A DNA stretch of 64,000 bases. Origin: Cyanophora paradoxa. Its lineage: Eukaryota; Glaucocystophyceae; Cyanophorales; Cyanophoraceae. Made by a program: the position numbers and the translations under genes. Below, piece after piece: positions 1 to 11,023 of this stretch. The notes under the pieces were generated by a model, which was given only the letters and a program-made list of their open reading frames with translations, was not told the DNA's origin and did not search any database. The stretch lies in the NCBI GenBank assembly GCA_004431415.1, contig QPMI01000436.1, positions 124,001-188,000 on the forward strand, given 5' to 3'. Numbering within the stretch: the first letter of the stretch is position 1; every line of letters begins with the position of its first letter.

Positions 1-1170
1 GGAACAGCCACGCGACGAAGATGGACGAGACCAGGACATACCTGGGGTACGGGTTCAAGAAGGGGAGGAGGGCGGCGGAAGGGGGGGGGTACGCGTGCGC
101 ACGTGCGCATGATGCCGGGTCCCGGGCGGATGGCGCCCCAGATCCCGAGCGCCGCCCCGATGAGAGCGAAGACGAAGAAGAACACAGCCAGGACCGTCCT
201 GGGGTACAGCGCTCTCGTTTAGAACTTGCGGGGGGGGGGGGGGAAGAGTCGCCGGGGCGTACAGTGCCTTCAGGACGCCGCTGACGTTGTCGTCCTTGAT
301 GCGGCTCGGCCTCGCGTCGCTCGGGAACGCGTCCCGTACGCTCTCCGCCAGCTGTACGGCCTGCGCAGGGGGGGGGGGGAAAGCTCGTCGGCGGGACGGG
401 GGTACGCGATGGGCTTTTTTCGGCGCACGCGGTCCCGGAGGTAGCGCAGGGCGTCGTTGTCGGCGGGGGTAGAGCGCGCGACGGGCGCGACGGCCGCGCC
501 CGTGTCCTGGAAGGTCCTGGGGGGTACAGTTCGCTCGCTCGCTCGTAAGGGCGAGGAAGGGGGGTACGCGGGCGCACTGCATGAGGTCAAGGCCACGGTT
601 GATCTCGTTGCGGAGGATGCCGAGGCCCGCTGCGGGGCGGTTCAAGGCAAAAGCGAGGGGCGCAGGGGGCTACGCCCTCACCGAGCCCCGCGAGGCCGCC
701 GCCGATGAGGCCAATAGCGCTCAAGGCGAGGAAGACCCTGGGGGGGGGAGAGGGGGGGGGGGGGGGGTTGGGAGGGGCGGAAGCGGGGGCCAGCGGGGGT
801 ACATACCTCCAGAAGATCTTCTCGCGCCTCGAGGGCTTAACTGTCTTCTTGCTCATTTTCTTGCGCCCCCCGCAGCACCCGCAGACGAAGCTGCGGCGGC
901 GTGGGCGGCGGGCGGGGGCGAGGGAGAGCCTCGCCGCGTCTGCGCACCGGAAAAAGCACATCCCAATGACCCATAGGAGACTAATAACGAAGAATATGAT
1001 CCCGAAGATCAACGCGGCCGCCATCGCCTGCAGCCGCGCGACGCGGTGAGCTCCAGCGGCGCTCCTTCGAGGATTCAAGCCGCGCAGGCGCCGCCGCGGA
1101 CCTTGAAAGAGCCCACATCGTCCCCGTTGATCGGGCTTCCCGCCGGATTGCCGACTGGGATGGCCGACAT
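1..1170 (-). CDS. Multipass membrane protein, copy 1 (3' part beyond window)
   Basis: The start codon at 1168-1170 opens a first exon, MSAIPVGNPAG..DDVGSFK, which joins in frame through a GT..GCAG intron to AMAAALIFGIIFF. Visible helices in order are AALIFGIIFFVISLLWVIGM, then a basic, Cys-rich loop with CGCCGGRKK, then VFLALSAIGLIGGGLAGLG, then a long extra-membrane segment, then VLAVFFFVFALIGAALGIWG. A further helix exon lies at the window edge. Introns start GTACCCC or GTGAGG and end in CAG. The topology of paired helices and large loops recalls prominin- or tweety-like proteins, but I see no diagnostic motif, so the family is an inference. The gene runs off the left edge. The sequence is nearly identical to 3520-4938, differing mainly in homopolymer lengths. 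Confidence 0.6.
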
Positions 1171-1430
1171 TGCTTACTCGCGCAACCGTCGCGCGTCTCC
1201 GATACGGCACGATGTCGCAGGGCCAGGGGCAGCCCGGAAGAATCACTTATTGATCTGCACGACCGTTGCCAGAGCGCGACAGCTCCGGTCCTCGTGCTGC
1301 GCCGGCAAAGAGCGCTCAGGGCGGCGGGAGCGCGGCGCCAAGGCGCGTCCGGTCGGGATTCGTGCACCTACAGACTTATCCGTTGCAAATGCAGCCTGCT
1401 CTCGACCCACCTGAAGCTCCGGGAGCGTGG
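1..1430. repeat. Near-identical duplicate of 3520-4938
   Basis: Position 1 aligns with 3520 and identity continues to about 1430/4938, where the two copies diverge abruptly after the shared CTGAAGCTCCGGGAGCGTG. Differences are chiefly the lengths of G or C runs, for example the G runs near 229 and 755 and a CCC versus CC near 1140/4650. This is either a recent tandem gene duplication or an assembly duplication. Confidence 0.9.
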
Positions 1431-1599
1431 CTTCGGGAGGGTGGCGGGGCGCACGGTCGGCGGGGAGGGAGGTCTGGGTGCGGAAGGACCACCAGGCGTC
1501 CGTGTGCCCGTTCGTGAAGAGCACGACGGAGCCCTTCGCCGGGGCCGAGCACCTGCGCGGGGGGAGGGCGTGAGGGGGCCGAACGAGCGAGAGGGGGCG

Positions 1600-2364
1600 A
1601 GAGGGAGGGAGGGAGGGAGGAGGGAGGGCGACTAAGGCCTCTAAGGTCCTAACTACTAAGGCCTCTAAGGTCCTAACTTTAAACCTAAGATCCTAAGGAT
1701 ATCTTCGCCCAAGATCCTTAGGATATCTCTAAGATCTCAAGCCTCAGGCTCACTTGAGAGCTATGGGGGGGGGGGGGGGGGGGGGGGGGGGGGGCGGCCC
1801 CTATTGCTAGGGCAAGCTTCTAGGTCTTAAGGCCGGGGAGGGGGGGGAGGGGGGGGAGGGCGGACGCGAGCACTTCTCGATCTGTTAGGGCGAGCTGCTA
1901 CGCCCAGGTCCTCCACCCAGTCTTCTCGCGGGTTCTAGAGGGAGATATCCAACGATATCTTGGAGATCTTAAGCCCAAGACCTCTTAGGTCCGCTCACTT
2001 GAGGGCGTTCTTGGCGTCCTTGACGAGGAATCGTAAGATCTCTAAGACCCTAACTTTAAACCTAAGATCCTAAGGATATCTTCGCCCAAGATCCCAAGGA
2101 GAACTCAAAGATCTCAAGCCCGCTCACTTGAGGGCGTTCTTGGCGTCCTCCACGACGAATCACGACTAAGGCCTCTAAGATCCTAAGGAGATCCTGAGGA
2201 TATCTTCGCCCAAGATCCTTAGGATGTCTCTAAGATCTTAGGCCTCAGGCTCACTTGAGGGCGTTCTTGGCGTCCTCGACGACGAATCACGACTAAGGCC
2301 TCTAAGATCCTAAGGAGATCCTTAGGATATCTCTAAGATCTTAGGCCCAAGATCCTAAGCCCGC
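1600..2364. repeat. Degenerate tandem repeats carrying copies of a gene's last codons
   Basis: This stretch has no independent gene. It is built of CCTAAGGCCT, AAGATCCTAAGGATATC and similar words. Three copies of the 25-30 bp end of the neighbouring gene's terminal exon (reverse complement encodes VEDAKNALK and stop) lie near 1994, 2123 and 2250, ahead of the genuine one at 2365. Spacing is about 115-130 bp. A shorter CTCACTTGAG remnant sits near 1750. Confidence 0.8.
1765..1794 (+). repeat. Poly-G run of 30
   Basis: Thirty consecutive G at this position, followed by further G-rich tracts to 1860. The true length is likely unreliable. Confidence 0.9.
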
Positions 2365-4678
2365 TCACTTGAGGGCGTTCTTGGCGTCCTCGACAACGAA
2401 GACGTCCGCGCCGTCCGAGTAGGGGTCCCCGCCCGCCGCCGCCACCGCCGGCCAGTCCACCAGCACCGGGTTGTTCGTCGCCCCCGCTGGAGATCGAATC
2501 GCGTCGGACCAGATTCTTCCGAGAGAGCAGCGGCATAGGCTTCTAGGCATATGCCTAAGGCAGAACGGCCTAGGAAGCGCGCCTAGGCCTAGGAAGCGCG
2601 ACCGGGGCGCGTCGGACCGAGTCGAAGAAGAAGACGAAGAAGAAGAAGGGCGTGGCCGGGGCCTAGACGCCAAGGGCCGCCGCGCAACTAGACCGGGGCC
2701 AGGGCCTAGGCTAGAGTTCTCCTAAGGATCTTGGAATTCAGATCCTAAAGATCTCTTTAGGATCTTAGGTTCAAGATCCGAGAGTTCTCCTCAGGATCCT
2801 AGAAGGGCCTAGGGCCTAGAAGGGCGGGGTGGGGCCAGGGCCGCACCGCACGCGGCGCCGGAGACGTCGTTGAGCTGGTTGGTGAGGGTCTGCGTCAGCT
2901 CGTCCACGCCCTTGATGACCGACGAGAGGTCCACCGCGCCCCCGATGCGGCCCAGGACGCCGCCCGAGCCCCCCAGGTAGTCCTTCAGCTCCTTCTCGAA
3001 CTGGCGGAGGCCGGCGCCGAGGTCCGCAGAGGCCAGCTGGAAGGCCCTGACCTGGCTCGCCGCGTCCTGCAGTGAGAGATAAGAACAAGGCAGAAAGACA
3101 GACACTTAAAGTAATGCCGCTCGCCTGGTCCATGCCCAGAGACATGGAAGTGATGTTGGCAGGCTGGTTGTACGCCCCGCAGTAGGCGCCGGCGTCGTCC
3201 GGCGTCAGCTTGCCCTGCGCGTCCCCGGGCTGGAAGTACAGAGGCGCCCAGACGCCGTCCCGCTCGCAGCGCTGGGAGGGGTACGAAGAGTAAGGGGAGG
3301 GGGTACTGGATGCTTGGGGGGCACGCGATTTCGGCGGGCACCTGGACCTGCTGGAACATGTAGGTCGCCTTGATCGCGTCGCGGCCCTCGATCCATCCCG
3401 GAATCTCACAGGCCTTCGAGCAGACTTAGCGGACGGAGAAGGAGGGGGGAGGAGTGGAAGGGGGGTACCGCACCGTGGAGCCCGCCGTGTTCCCGACGGA
3501 CAAAGCGGCGAATAGGAGGAACAGCCACGCGACGAAGATGGACGAGACCAGGACATACCTGGGGTACGGGTTCAAGAAGGGGAGGAGGGCGGCGGAAGGG
3601 GGGGTACGCGTGCGCACGTGCGCATGATGCCGGGTCCCGGGCGGATGGCGCCCCAGATCCCGAGCGCCGCCCCGATGAGAGCGAAGACGAAGAAGAACAC
3701 AGCCAGGACCGTCCTGGGTACAGCGCTCTCGTTTAGAACTTGCGGGGGGGGGGGGGAAGAGTCGCCGGGGCGTACAGTGCCTTCAGGACGCCGCTGACGT
3801 TGTCGTCCTTGATGCGGCTCGGCCTCGCGTCGCTCGGGAACGCGTCCCGTACGCTCTCCGCCAGCTGTACGGCCTGCGCAGGGGGGGGGGGAAAGCTCGT
3901 CGGCGGGACGGGGGTACGCGATGGGCTTTTTTCGGCGCACGCGGTCCCGGAGGTAGCGCAGGGCGTCGTTGTCGGCGGGGGTAGAGCGCGCGACGGGCGC
4001 GACGGCCGCGCCCGTGTCCTGGAAGGTCCTGGGGGTACAGTTCGCTCGCTCGCTCGTAAGGCGAGGAAGGGGGTACGCGGGCGCACTGCATGAGGTCAAG
4101 GCCACGGTTGATCTCGTTGCGGAGGATGCCGAGGCCCGCTGCGGGGCGGTTCAAGGCAAAAGCGAGGGGCGCAGGGGGCTACGCCCTCACCGAGCCCCGC
4201 GAGGCCGCCGCCGATGAGGCCAATAGCGCTCAAGGCGAGGAAGACCCTGGGGGGGGAGAGGGGGGGGGGGGGGGTTGGGGAGGGGGCGGAAGCGGGGGCC
4301 AGCGGGGGTACATACCTCCAGAAGATCTTCTCGCGCCTCGAGGGCTTAACTGTCTTCTTGCTCATTTTCTTGCGCCCCCCGCAGCACCCGCAGACGAAGC
4401 TGCGGCGGCGTGGGCGGCGGGCGGGGGCGAGGGAGAGCCTCGCCGCGTCTGCGCACCGGAAAAAGCACATCCCAATGACCCATAGGAGACTAATAACGAA
4501 GAATATGATCCCGAAGATCAACGCGGCCGCCATCGCCTGCAGCCGCGCGACGCGGTGAGCTCCAGCGGCGCTCCTTCGAGGATTCAAGCCGCGCAGGCGC
4601 CGCCGCGGACCTTGAAAGAGCCCACATCGTCCCCGTTGATCGGGCTTCCGCCGGATTGCCGACTGGGATGGCCGACAT
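2365..4678 (-). CDS. Multipass membrane protein, copy 2 (first exon frameshifted)
   Basis: Same gene as at the left edge, here with its 3' half. Exons in order encode MSAIPVGNPA, helix AALIFGIIFFVISLLWVIGM, a basic Cys-rich loop, helix VFLALSAIGLIGGGLAGLG, LGILRNEINRGLDLMQC, AVQLAESVRDAFPSDARPS, helix VLAVFFFVFALIGAALGIWG, helix YVLVSSIFVAWLFLLFAAL, CEIPGWIEGRDAIKATYMFQ, a loop with CERDGVWAPLYF and a second Cys (AYCGAYN), then an amphipathic segment (LGAGLRQFEKELKDYLGG) and the terminal exon ending VFVVEDAKNALK. The loop cysteines suggest an extracellular disulfide. Relative to copy 1 one C is missing near 4650, which shifts the first exon out of frame; this is an error or an inactivating change. 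Identification beyond a prominin/tweety-like layout is not possible here. Confidence 0.65.
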
Positions 4679-5147
4679 TGCTTACTCGCGCAACCGTCGC
4701 GCGTCTCCGATACGGCACGATGTCGCAGGGCCAGGGGCAGCCCGGAAGAATCACTTATTGATCTGCACGACCGTTGCCAGAGCGCGACAGCTCCGGTCCT
4801 CGTGCTGCGCCGGCAAAGAGCGCTCAGGGCGGCGGGAGCGCGGCGCCAAGGCGCGTCCGGTCGGGATTCGTGCACCTACAGACTTATCCGTTGCAAATGC
4901 AGCCTGCTCTCGACCCACCTGAAGCTCCGGGAGCGTGTACCTTGCAGCCTTGACGCGATGCGGACCGTTGGGTGAGATTCAAAGAGGGCGCAGCTAGCAG
5001 AGGCTCAGGACGTGTTGATGGGATTGAGGAGCGCCGCACCGACTTCGCGTTCGCGCGCGGGACGACGAGCGCTCAGGCTCTTCCACGTCGAACTCGGAGG
5101 TCGGGGGAGCGATCGTGGTTGGGGTACGCTGGACCTGGACGTGCAAA
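4679..5147. promoter_or_regulatory. Divergent 5' region between membrane protein gene and PSMD10
   Basis: About 470 bp separating the start codons of two divergently oriented genes. I see no coding exon and no recognisable TATA box. A shared promoter is inferred only from the arrangement. Confidence 0.35.
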
Positions 5148-6326
5148 ATGAGTCTGCAGAAGAAGCCGGCGTTCGAGGCGGCGCAGGCGGGCAAGCTAGA
5201 AGCGCTCAGGGAGGCAGTCGGCGACGCGCGCGGTCAGGATTTGGACGTGCGGGACGAGGATGGGCGAACTTGCTTGGTGCGGCCCGCGACACGCATGCAC
5301 GCGCTGCGGCTCTGTAGCCGAGCGTGCCGCAGCATTGGGCTGCCGCGCAGGGACACACGCTGGTCGTGCGGTTCCTCCTTGAACGCGGCGCGTCCGAGGT
5401 GAGCGTACGCATATGCGTTGAGAGAGCGAGCGGATGCGCCCGCTCGTGCTGAGGCACGCTCGCAGAACACGAGCGACGAGAGCGCGTGGACGCCGCTGAT
5501 CTCAGCCAGTGCGGCCGGGCGTTTGGACATTGTGGAGATGTTGCTAGCGAACGGCGCCAAGGTCGAGGCTGTGAACGAGAACCAGCAATCCTGCCTCTCT
5601 GTCGCCGCGTCCAAGGGTCCGCGCTGCGCTGCGCCAGCGCCCTCCCGTCTAGTTTGGTTCTGAGGCGTCGTGGACTTGGACAGGGCACCTGGGCGTCGTT
5701 CGGGCCATCCTGGAGAGGAACCCGGACGCCAAGCTCGTTAACCTGCCTGACCGCATCAACCGCTCCACTCCGCTTCACAGGGGTCCGCCCGCCCGGCGCG
5801 CGCCCGCTCGCCAAACTCACTCCGCACCGCTTCGCGCGCCCGCGTCGCAGCGACCGCGCGGGGGAACGTCGAGATCGTTCAGAGGGTGAGGCGGCCGCCC
5901 TCCGCGGGGCGCGCGCACGCCCGGCCTGATCGCGCGCCGCCTGCAGCTGCTGGAGGCCGGCGCGAAAGTGGCGGCGCAGGACGGCGAGGGTGCGCCCGCC
6001 GCTTCCTCGGCCGCACCGGCGCGGCCGCTGAGCGCGTGCGCACGCAGGAAACACGCCCTTGCACATCGCGGCGCAGGAGGGCCACGCGCAGGTCGCGGGG
6101 GTCCTGGCCGAGCACGGGGCGCCGCTGGACGCGGAGAACAAGGTACCCCCGCCCCGCCGGCCTCTTTGGATCCCCGCGCCGCGCCTTCGGCTGAGGCGGA
6201 GCGCAGGAGGAGCAGACGCCGCTGCAGGTGGCGACGGGCGGCGTCCGGGAGGCGATCCTCTCGCACGCCCCCGCGCGGGTGTCCGCAGCGGCCGCCCACG
6301 GCGGCCGGGCGCCCCCAGTCGCGTAG
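5148..6326 (+). CDS. PSMD10: 26S proteasome assembly chaperone, gankyrin/Nas6 (PSMD10)
   Basis: An ankyrin-repeat protein of roughly 230 residues, the usual family length, encoded by about eight short exons. It starts MSLQKKPAFEAAQAGKLEAL. The repeats follow in gankyrin order: DEDGRTCLHWAAAQGHTLVV, SAWTPLISASAAGRLDIVEM with LLANGAKVEAVNENQQSCLS and VAASKG, HLGVVRAILERNPDAK, STPLHRATARGNVEIVQR, NTPLHIAAQEGHAQVAGVLA, and the last repeat EEQTPLQVATGGV, which matches the characteristic gankyrin end (KTPLQVAKGG). Gankyrin/Nas6 binds the C-terminal domain of the proteasomal ATPase Rpt3 during assembly of the 19S base. Introns (GTGCGG, GTGAGC, GTCCGC, GTACCCC donors) are 50-100 nt. Known: the family role. 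Seen: the repeat series and its ending. Confidence 0.85.
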
Positions 6327-6484
6327 CTTAAGCTTAAGTCCTACTTTATAAGTCGCTCCGCTACCTCGCCCTTCTCCCTCCTTCGACCTCGCCTCGCCTC
6401 CGAAGCTCAAGCTTCAGCCGTGCATTAATTACATGCATTCGCCCCACACGACCGCCTGCATACGCAGACTGCGCATGCAGCTGC

Positions 6485-8007
6485 CTACACTGCGTGCACC
6501 GAGCCGCGCCAGTGCCAGTGCTCGTGCGCTCCGGATCCGCTCACTGCGCGGGGCTCGCGATCGGCTCGCGGGCGGCAGGGAGCGGGACCTAGAAGACCTG
6601 GAGGGGCGAGGGGCGGGGCGGGGCGGGCCTGGGGGCGGTGGCCCGTGGCGAGCTGGTCCGCAACCTTCTTGGCGGCGTACTCGTTGCTCATCCCCTCCGG
6701 CACCGTCACGCTGCCCACGCACTCCTCCTCCACGGACTGCGCGAGATTCAGAAAATTTGATCCGGATCAAATTCTCGGATCAAATTTGAAGCCAAGGAGT
6801 GCGCACGCCGCGGAGGAGTCCGCCGTGGCGGCGGCGCTGGAGCTCCTGGTACACGTACGTCGTCGCGTCCGCGTGGCTCATCCCGTGCGGAATCACTGCG
6901 GGCAGCGCGTTCACCTCGCGCTGGGTTCTGGCGGACGAACGGCGCGGGCGCGGGCGCAGGCGCACGCACCGATGCGGAAGGCTTCGTTGTCGCGCGGCCC
7001 AACGCTTGTGTTCTTGCCCTCGCCCTCGACCTCTGCGCGCGCGTGTTAGTAGGAGGCCGTGTTGAGCGGCAAGTGAGAGGCGCACCGACGATGGGCCCGT
7101 AGCGTGCGCGAACCTCCTGCCCCAGGCGCGCCGAGCGGGCCGGCGTCGCCGTGAGGACCTCCGCGAGCGAGTGCTGCCGGAATCGATCGCATGCAGGTTC
7201 AAAAAGCCAGATCAGGGGTCGCGGTAACCTTCTCCTGCGATGCGGCGAGGACGCCCTGGCGCCAGCGGTCGTACAGAGTCATCTGCAAGCCGTTTCAAGC
7301 CAAAAAGAGCATGCATGAACGGCTCCGAATGCGGACCACGTAGTCCACGGCGTCCACGTCTCCCATAGTCGGCGGGATGGCGACGCGAAAGTCACCACCG
7401 CCAGCCTCGACCACCGCGCTTCCCACCGACCCGAGGTTCTGCTCCGAGTAGCGGCGGCGGAGCTGCGCGACGTTGTTGGACTCCGATTGAGTGGCCGGGG
7501 CGCGCTGCAGAGAGAAAGCGGGCACTTCGTCGAGGATGTACGCCTCCGCCTCATCGTCGCTCAGCCAGTCTGATCGCAGGGCGTCAGACATGCAGCGCGC
7601 TCGGGTGACGAGAGAGCTCCACCTGGAATATGAACGTGCACGGCCTCGCTCCCGCGGGCCATTGCCGAGCTCCCGATGCGCTGACGCCATGCTCGGAGGC
7701 CGTCATACACGATCCGTGCGACTGCGCACGAGTTGCGCCGGATCAGCCGGCGATGCGGATTCACGGGTGAACTCGCACCTTGGCCGTCCTCCAGATTGTC
7801 CGGGACTTGGATCGTGAATATGCCGGACTGCAGCTGGGGCTGCGAAGTCGGAAGCGGTGAAACAGAGTGCGCGAGGGGCGCGAGAAATGAAAGCGGCGCA
7901 GTAACAGAGACGTCGCGGATCGGCCTGCGCGCGCGTCTCCGGCTCTCACTCTGAGTGCGCACCGCGCCGTGGAAGCCGGTCTGCAGCGATGGGCGGGTCG
8001 TCTGCAT
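6485..8007 (-). CDS. Unidentified protein with repeated VPxGMS motifs
   Basis: Minus-strand exons carry a recurring unit: FTIQVPDNLEDGQ, then FRVAIPPTMGDVDAVDYVV, then NALPAVIPHGMSHADATTYV, then GSVTVPEGMSNEYAAKKVAD. The consensus is roughly hydrophobic-x-V-x-hydrophobic-P-x-G-M-S-x-x-x-A-x-x-Y-V. Between them are exons such as MTLYDRWRQGVLAASQEK and a Ser/Arg-rich N-terminal exon starting at MQTTRPSLQTGFHG. Introns lie between the units and include one with a GATCCGGATC palindrome near 6755. Similar V-P-x-G motifs occur in tandem in uncharacterised algal and oomycete proteins, but I do not assign a family. The 3' end (stop at 6485) is the least certain part. Confidence 0.5.
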
Positions 8008-8243
8008 TTTTCTTCTTTGGGGTACGGCGCATAACCACCCAGCAGCACAGAAACCTGCACAGGACCTCGACGGCGCCTAGGACGCAACGCAGAGGATAAG
8101 GAAGCATCTTAAGGAGGGCTTGTGCTACGTCAAGCGCAGCCAGGCGCAGCTTTTGGTGGAATTCGGTCCGGAGGTCGGCGGCAGTCGGCAGCGGTTTCCA
8201 GTAGGTCTAGCTAAGCTGTGGGACCGTGCCTGAATCAACTGCG

Positions 8244-10005
8244 ATGCCGCAAGCGCTCATCTTCGACGAGCTCGGCAACGTGCATAGACACAGCCTGCCA
8301 ACAGGGCACACCGTCAAGGTCTCTGGCGGACCGCTCTGGAGGTTCGTGTCGCTCATCAGCAGCGTGCTGCGGCGCCGTCCGCCGCGGGACCCGTTGACCT
8401 CTATTGTAGGTTAGCGCTGGCCGAGGACGGCGCGCTCTTCTACGAAGAGGCGAGCGAGGAGGGCATGCTGCAGGAGCGCATGCTGGAGTTTGAGCGCATC
8501 GCCCAGATCTCGACGAGCTCGACGCACGCCGCCGTGGTGACGGAGAATGGGCTTCTCTACACTTGGTGCGGATCTCGCCGCCCGCGCCACGCGCCACTGG
8601 GGCGCGCCGCTCACGCTCCGTGCGCAGGGGCATGGGCGACAAAGGCAGCCTCGGCCTCGGCGGCATCCGCGGTGCGTCCCGCTCCGGGGGCGGCGAGGCC
8701 CCTCACCCTCCTCGGCTCCGAGCTCACGCGTTTCTGCAGGCAAGAGCTTCCCGCAGCTGGTGGAGAGGAGGGCCTTCGGGAAGGTGGCGAAGGTCTCGTG
8801 CGGCGTGGACCACACAGTCCTCGTCAACGGTACCCCCCGCCAGCCAACGCAGCCGCCAACGCTGACGCTCCCGCTCCCGCCTCCGCAGAGCGGGGTGAGG
8901 TGTACGCGGCGGGCAGCAGCAGCTGGGGCCAGCTGGGCGTCGGGCCGCTGCGGAAGACGCAGCCGGGGGGGGAGAAGCAGCCTCAGATGAACTTCCGCTG
9001 CGTGCTCTCCCTCTGGCGGGCCAAGCGCCGCATCGTCGGGGTCGCCTGCGGCGCCTACCACACCGTACTCCTCGCCGGTGCGCTTTAGTTCGAAGCTTCC
9101 TGCAAAAATTTTAAAGAGATGTTGTACCTAAGAGACTATAAACTTTAAGAGAGGTTGTATCTATCAACTTTCTCTAAGACTTCGTGCTACAAACTAACTC
9201 TAAGAGAGGTTTATCTGACGGAAAGGCAGACGACGGCGGGGTCTTCACGTTCGGCTGGGGCGGATCGGGGGCTCTGGGGCAAGCCAACCACAAGTCCCTC
9301 GCGGCCCCCGTGCAGGCGCGCCGGCCCAGCCTCGCGGACCCCGCTTGCCGCGCTGACGCGCGGCCGGCCGGGTGCATGCAGGTCGAGTCGCTCCGGGAGA
9401 AGCACGTCAAGAAGATCGCGGCGGGGTACGGCCACACGCTCGTCAGCACGGGTCCGTCGGGCGCCCTCGAGCTAAACCTGCCGGCCGCGGTCGGGGCGGC
9501 CGGCCGACGAAGGGGCTCGCGCAGGCTTCGAGACGCTGGCCTCGGGGCTGAACAACTACGGGCAGCTGGGCCTGGGGGACACGCGGCAGCGGACCACCTT
9601 CACCGAGATTGAGCAGCTCCGCGACAGGGGGGTAGTCTCCGAGATCGCCGCAGCGGACTTCGCTTCGTTCGCGATCATCGCAGGTACCTCCCAGCGCCCC
9701 CTCCCGTCCCTGCCTTCGCGTACCCCCCTGAACGAGCCCGCCGCAGGCCGCGGGGAGCTCCTCTCGTGGGGTACGGGCGCCCTCGGCTTCCCGCCCCCGC
9801 CCCCGAACCCCACCCTCCTTCACCAGGTACGCCCGTACCCCTCCGGCCGCGATCGCCCAATCGCGAGCCCTCACACGCGTACCCTGCGCAGCCCAAGCCC
9901 TTTGAAGCGCTCCCGCGGAGCGTGACAGCGTTGGGCACCGCCCCCGTTATCTCTGTGAACCCCGCCCCGCAAGGATGGGTCTTTAGCGTTGTCCTCGAAT
10001 CGTAG
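8244..10005 (+). CDS. RCC1-repeat (beta-propeller) protein
   Basis: The first exon is MPQALIFDELGNVHRHSLPT; the ATG at 8244 is the first in the exon. Successive exons carry RCC1 blades with the family's G-x-x-H-T/S and W/Y-G-x-x-x-x-G-Q-L-G signatures: STHAAVVTENGLLYTW, MGDKGSLGLGG, KVSCGVDHTVLVN, EVYAAGSSSWGQLGVG, VACGAYHTVLLA, GVFTFGWGGSGALGQ, IAAGYGHTLVSTG, LASGLNNYGQLGLGDTRQRT, and ELLSWGTGALGFPPPPPNP. About six to seven blades are visible, as expected for a full propeller. RCC1-like proteins act as Ran guanine exchange factors or as scaffolds, and the sequence does not show which. One intron near 9090-9190 is AT-rich with short repeats. It ends convergently with RPL13. Confidence 0.8.
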
Positions 10006-10223
10006 CCGGTGCATGTCCCTCCCGCGAGAGCGCTGCACAGCCCGCTGCGCCGCGCGCGGCCTAGCAGCCGGCCGAAGGTCTAGCCCGCGGGCACGTCTGT
10101 GGGACAGCCCCCCGGGCCTCGCTTACGCACGTGCACGCGAGACGTGAAAGAGCAGGGGTTGACAATTCATACACCGCGTGTCTGAAGGGGCTCGAGAGCA
10201 CAACGCGAGACCGAACGGGGAGT

Positions 10224-11023
10224 TTACTTCTTCTTCTCCTCCTCCTCCTTGGCCTTGGCCTCGGCACGCTTCTTGCGGATGCCGACGAGGCGGGCGTCGG
10301 AGCGGGCACGGCGCAGCTTCTCGTAGACCTTGACGGCCTTCTCCTCGGCCTGAGGGGCACGGCGCACAGCAGCAACGTCAGCGGGCGCCCCGCAGCGGAA
10401 GCGCAAGCTCTTGCGCAGCGCCGCACCTTGATCTTGCGAGTCTCGGCCTTGACCGACTTGCGCACGATCGGCATGATGGTGGCGGCCTTGAGCTGAGACG
10501 CCTTCGACACCTCGTCCGCCGAGGCGTCGCCCTTCTTGGGCTTCTTGGTGTTGCGCGGGATGAGCACAAGCTTGGCCTTGTACTCCTTCAGGCGCTGCAC
10601 GTTGGCCTGGAGGGACTCGGTCGAGCGGTTCTTCCGGCGGTGGTCAACGCAGATGCCGATGGTGGTGGCAAGCTTCTTGTTGATGCCAGCCTCCTGCTCA
10701 AAGAGAAAGGCGAAACGAGCGCACGAGCACGCGCGTAAGGGGCTGCGCGAGCAATCCAGGGCGGTCGGCGTATCGCGCACCTTCAGCTCATCGAAGGTGA
10801 AGCCGCGGCCGAGACGGGTCTTGAAGTTGTACTTGTTCGTCTGCGGGTGCACGATGGGGCGCAGAGCACCGGCCACCGGGCGGGGCGCGACGAGCTTCGC
10901 CTTGAGCTGGCGAGCGACCCTCCTGCGCTTCTTGCGGGACGCCTGGTCGAACCAGGTCTTCACACGCCGCTGCCAATCCTTGCGGAAATGGGCATTGGGT
11001 ATGATGTTGTTGTGCTTCGGCAT
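10224..11023 (-). CDS. RPL13: 60S ribosomal protein L13 (eL13)
   Basis: Three exons. Exon 1 begins [20 protein letters not shown] and continues through [20 protein letters not shown] and [20 protein letters not shown]. Exon 2 has [20 protein letters not shown] and [20 protein letters not shown]. Exon 3 ends in a Lys/Glu tail [13 protein letters not shown]. All are hallmarks of eL13, a component of the large cytosolic ribosomal subunit. Introns lie near 10695-10780 and 10360-10425. The MPKHNN..PNAHF start resembles plant and algal forms more than the animal form. The gene is divergent from the ATG14-like gene. Confidence 0.95.

Noticed and set aside
1600-2364. Regular repeats that could suggest a CRISPR array
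   Set aside because: Repeats are degenerate and irregularly spaced, carry pieces of a eukaryotic exon, and the window is nuclear eukaryotic DNA.
8226-8246. GTG-initiated start for the RCC1-repeat protein
   Set aside because: A eukaryotic gene is expected to start at ATG; the ATG at 8244 begins the conserved-looking exon.
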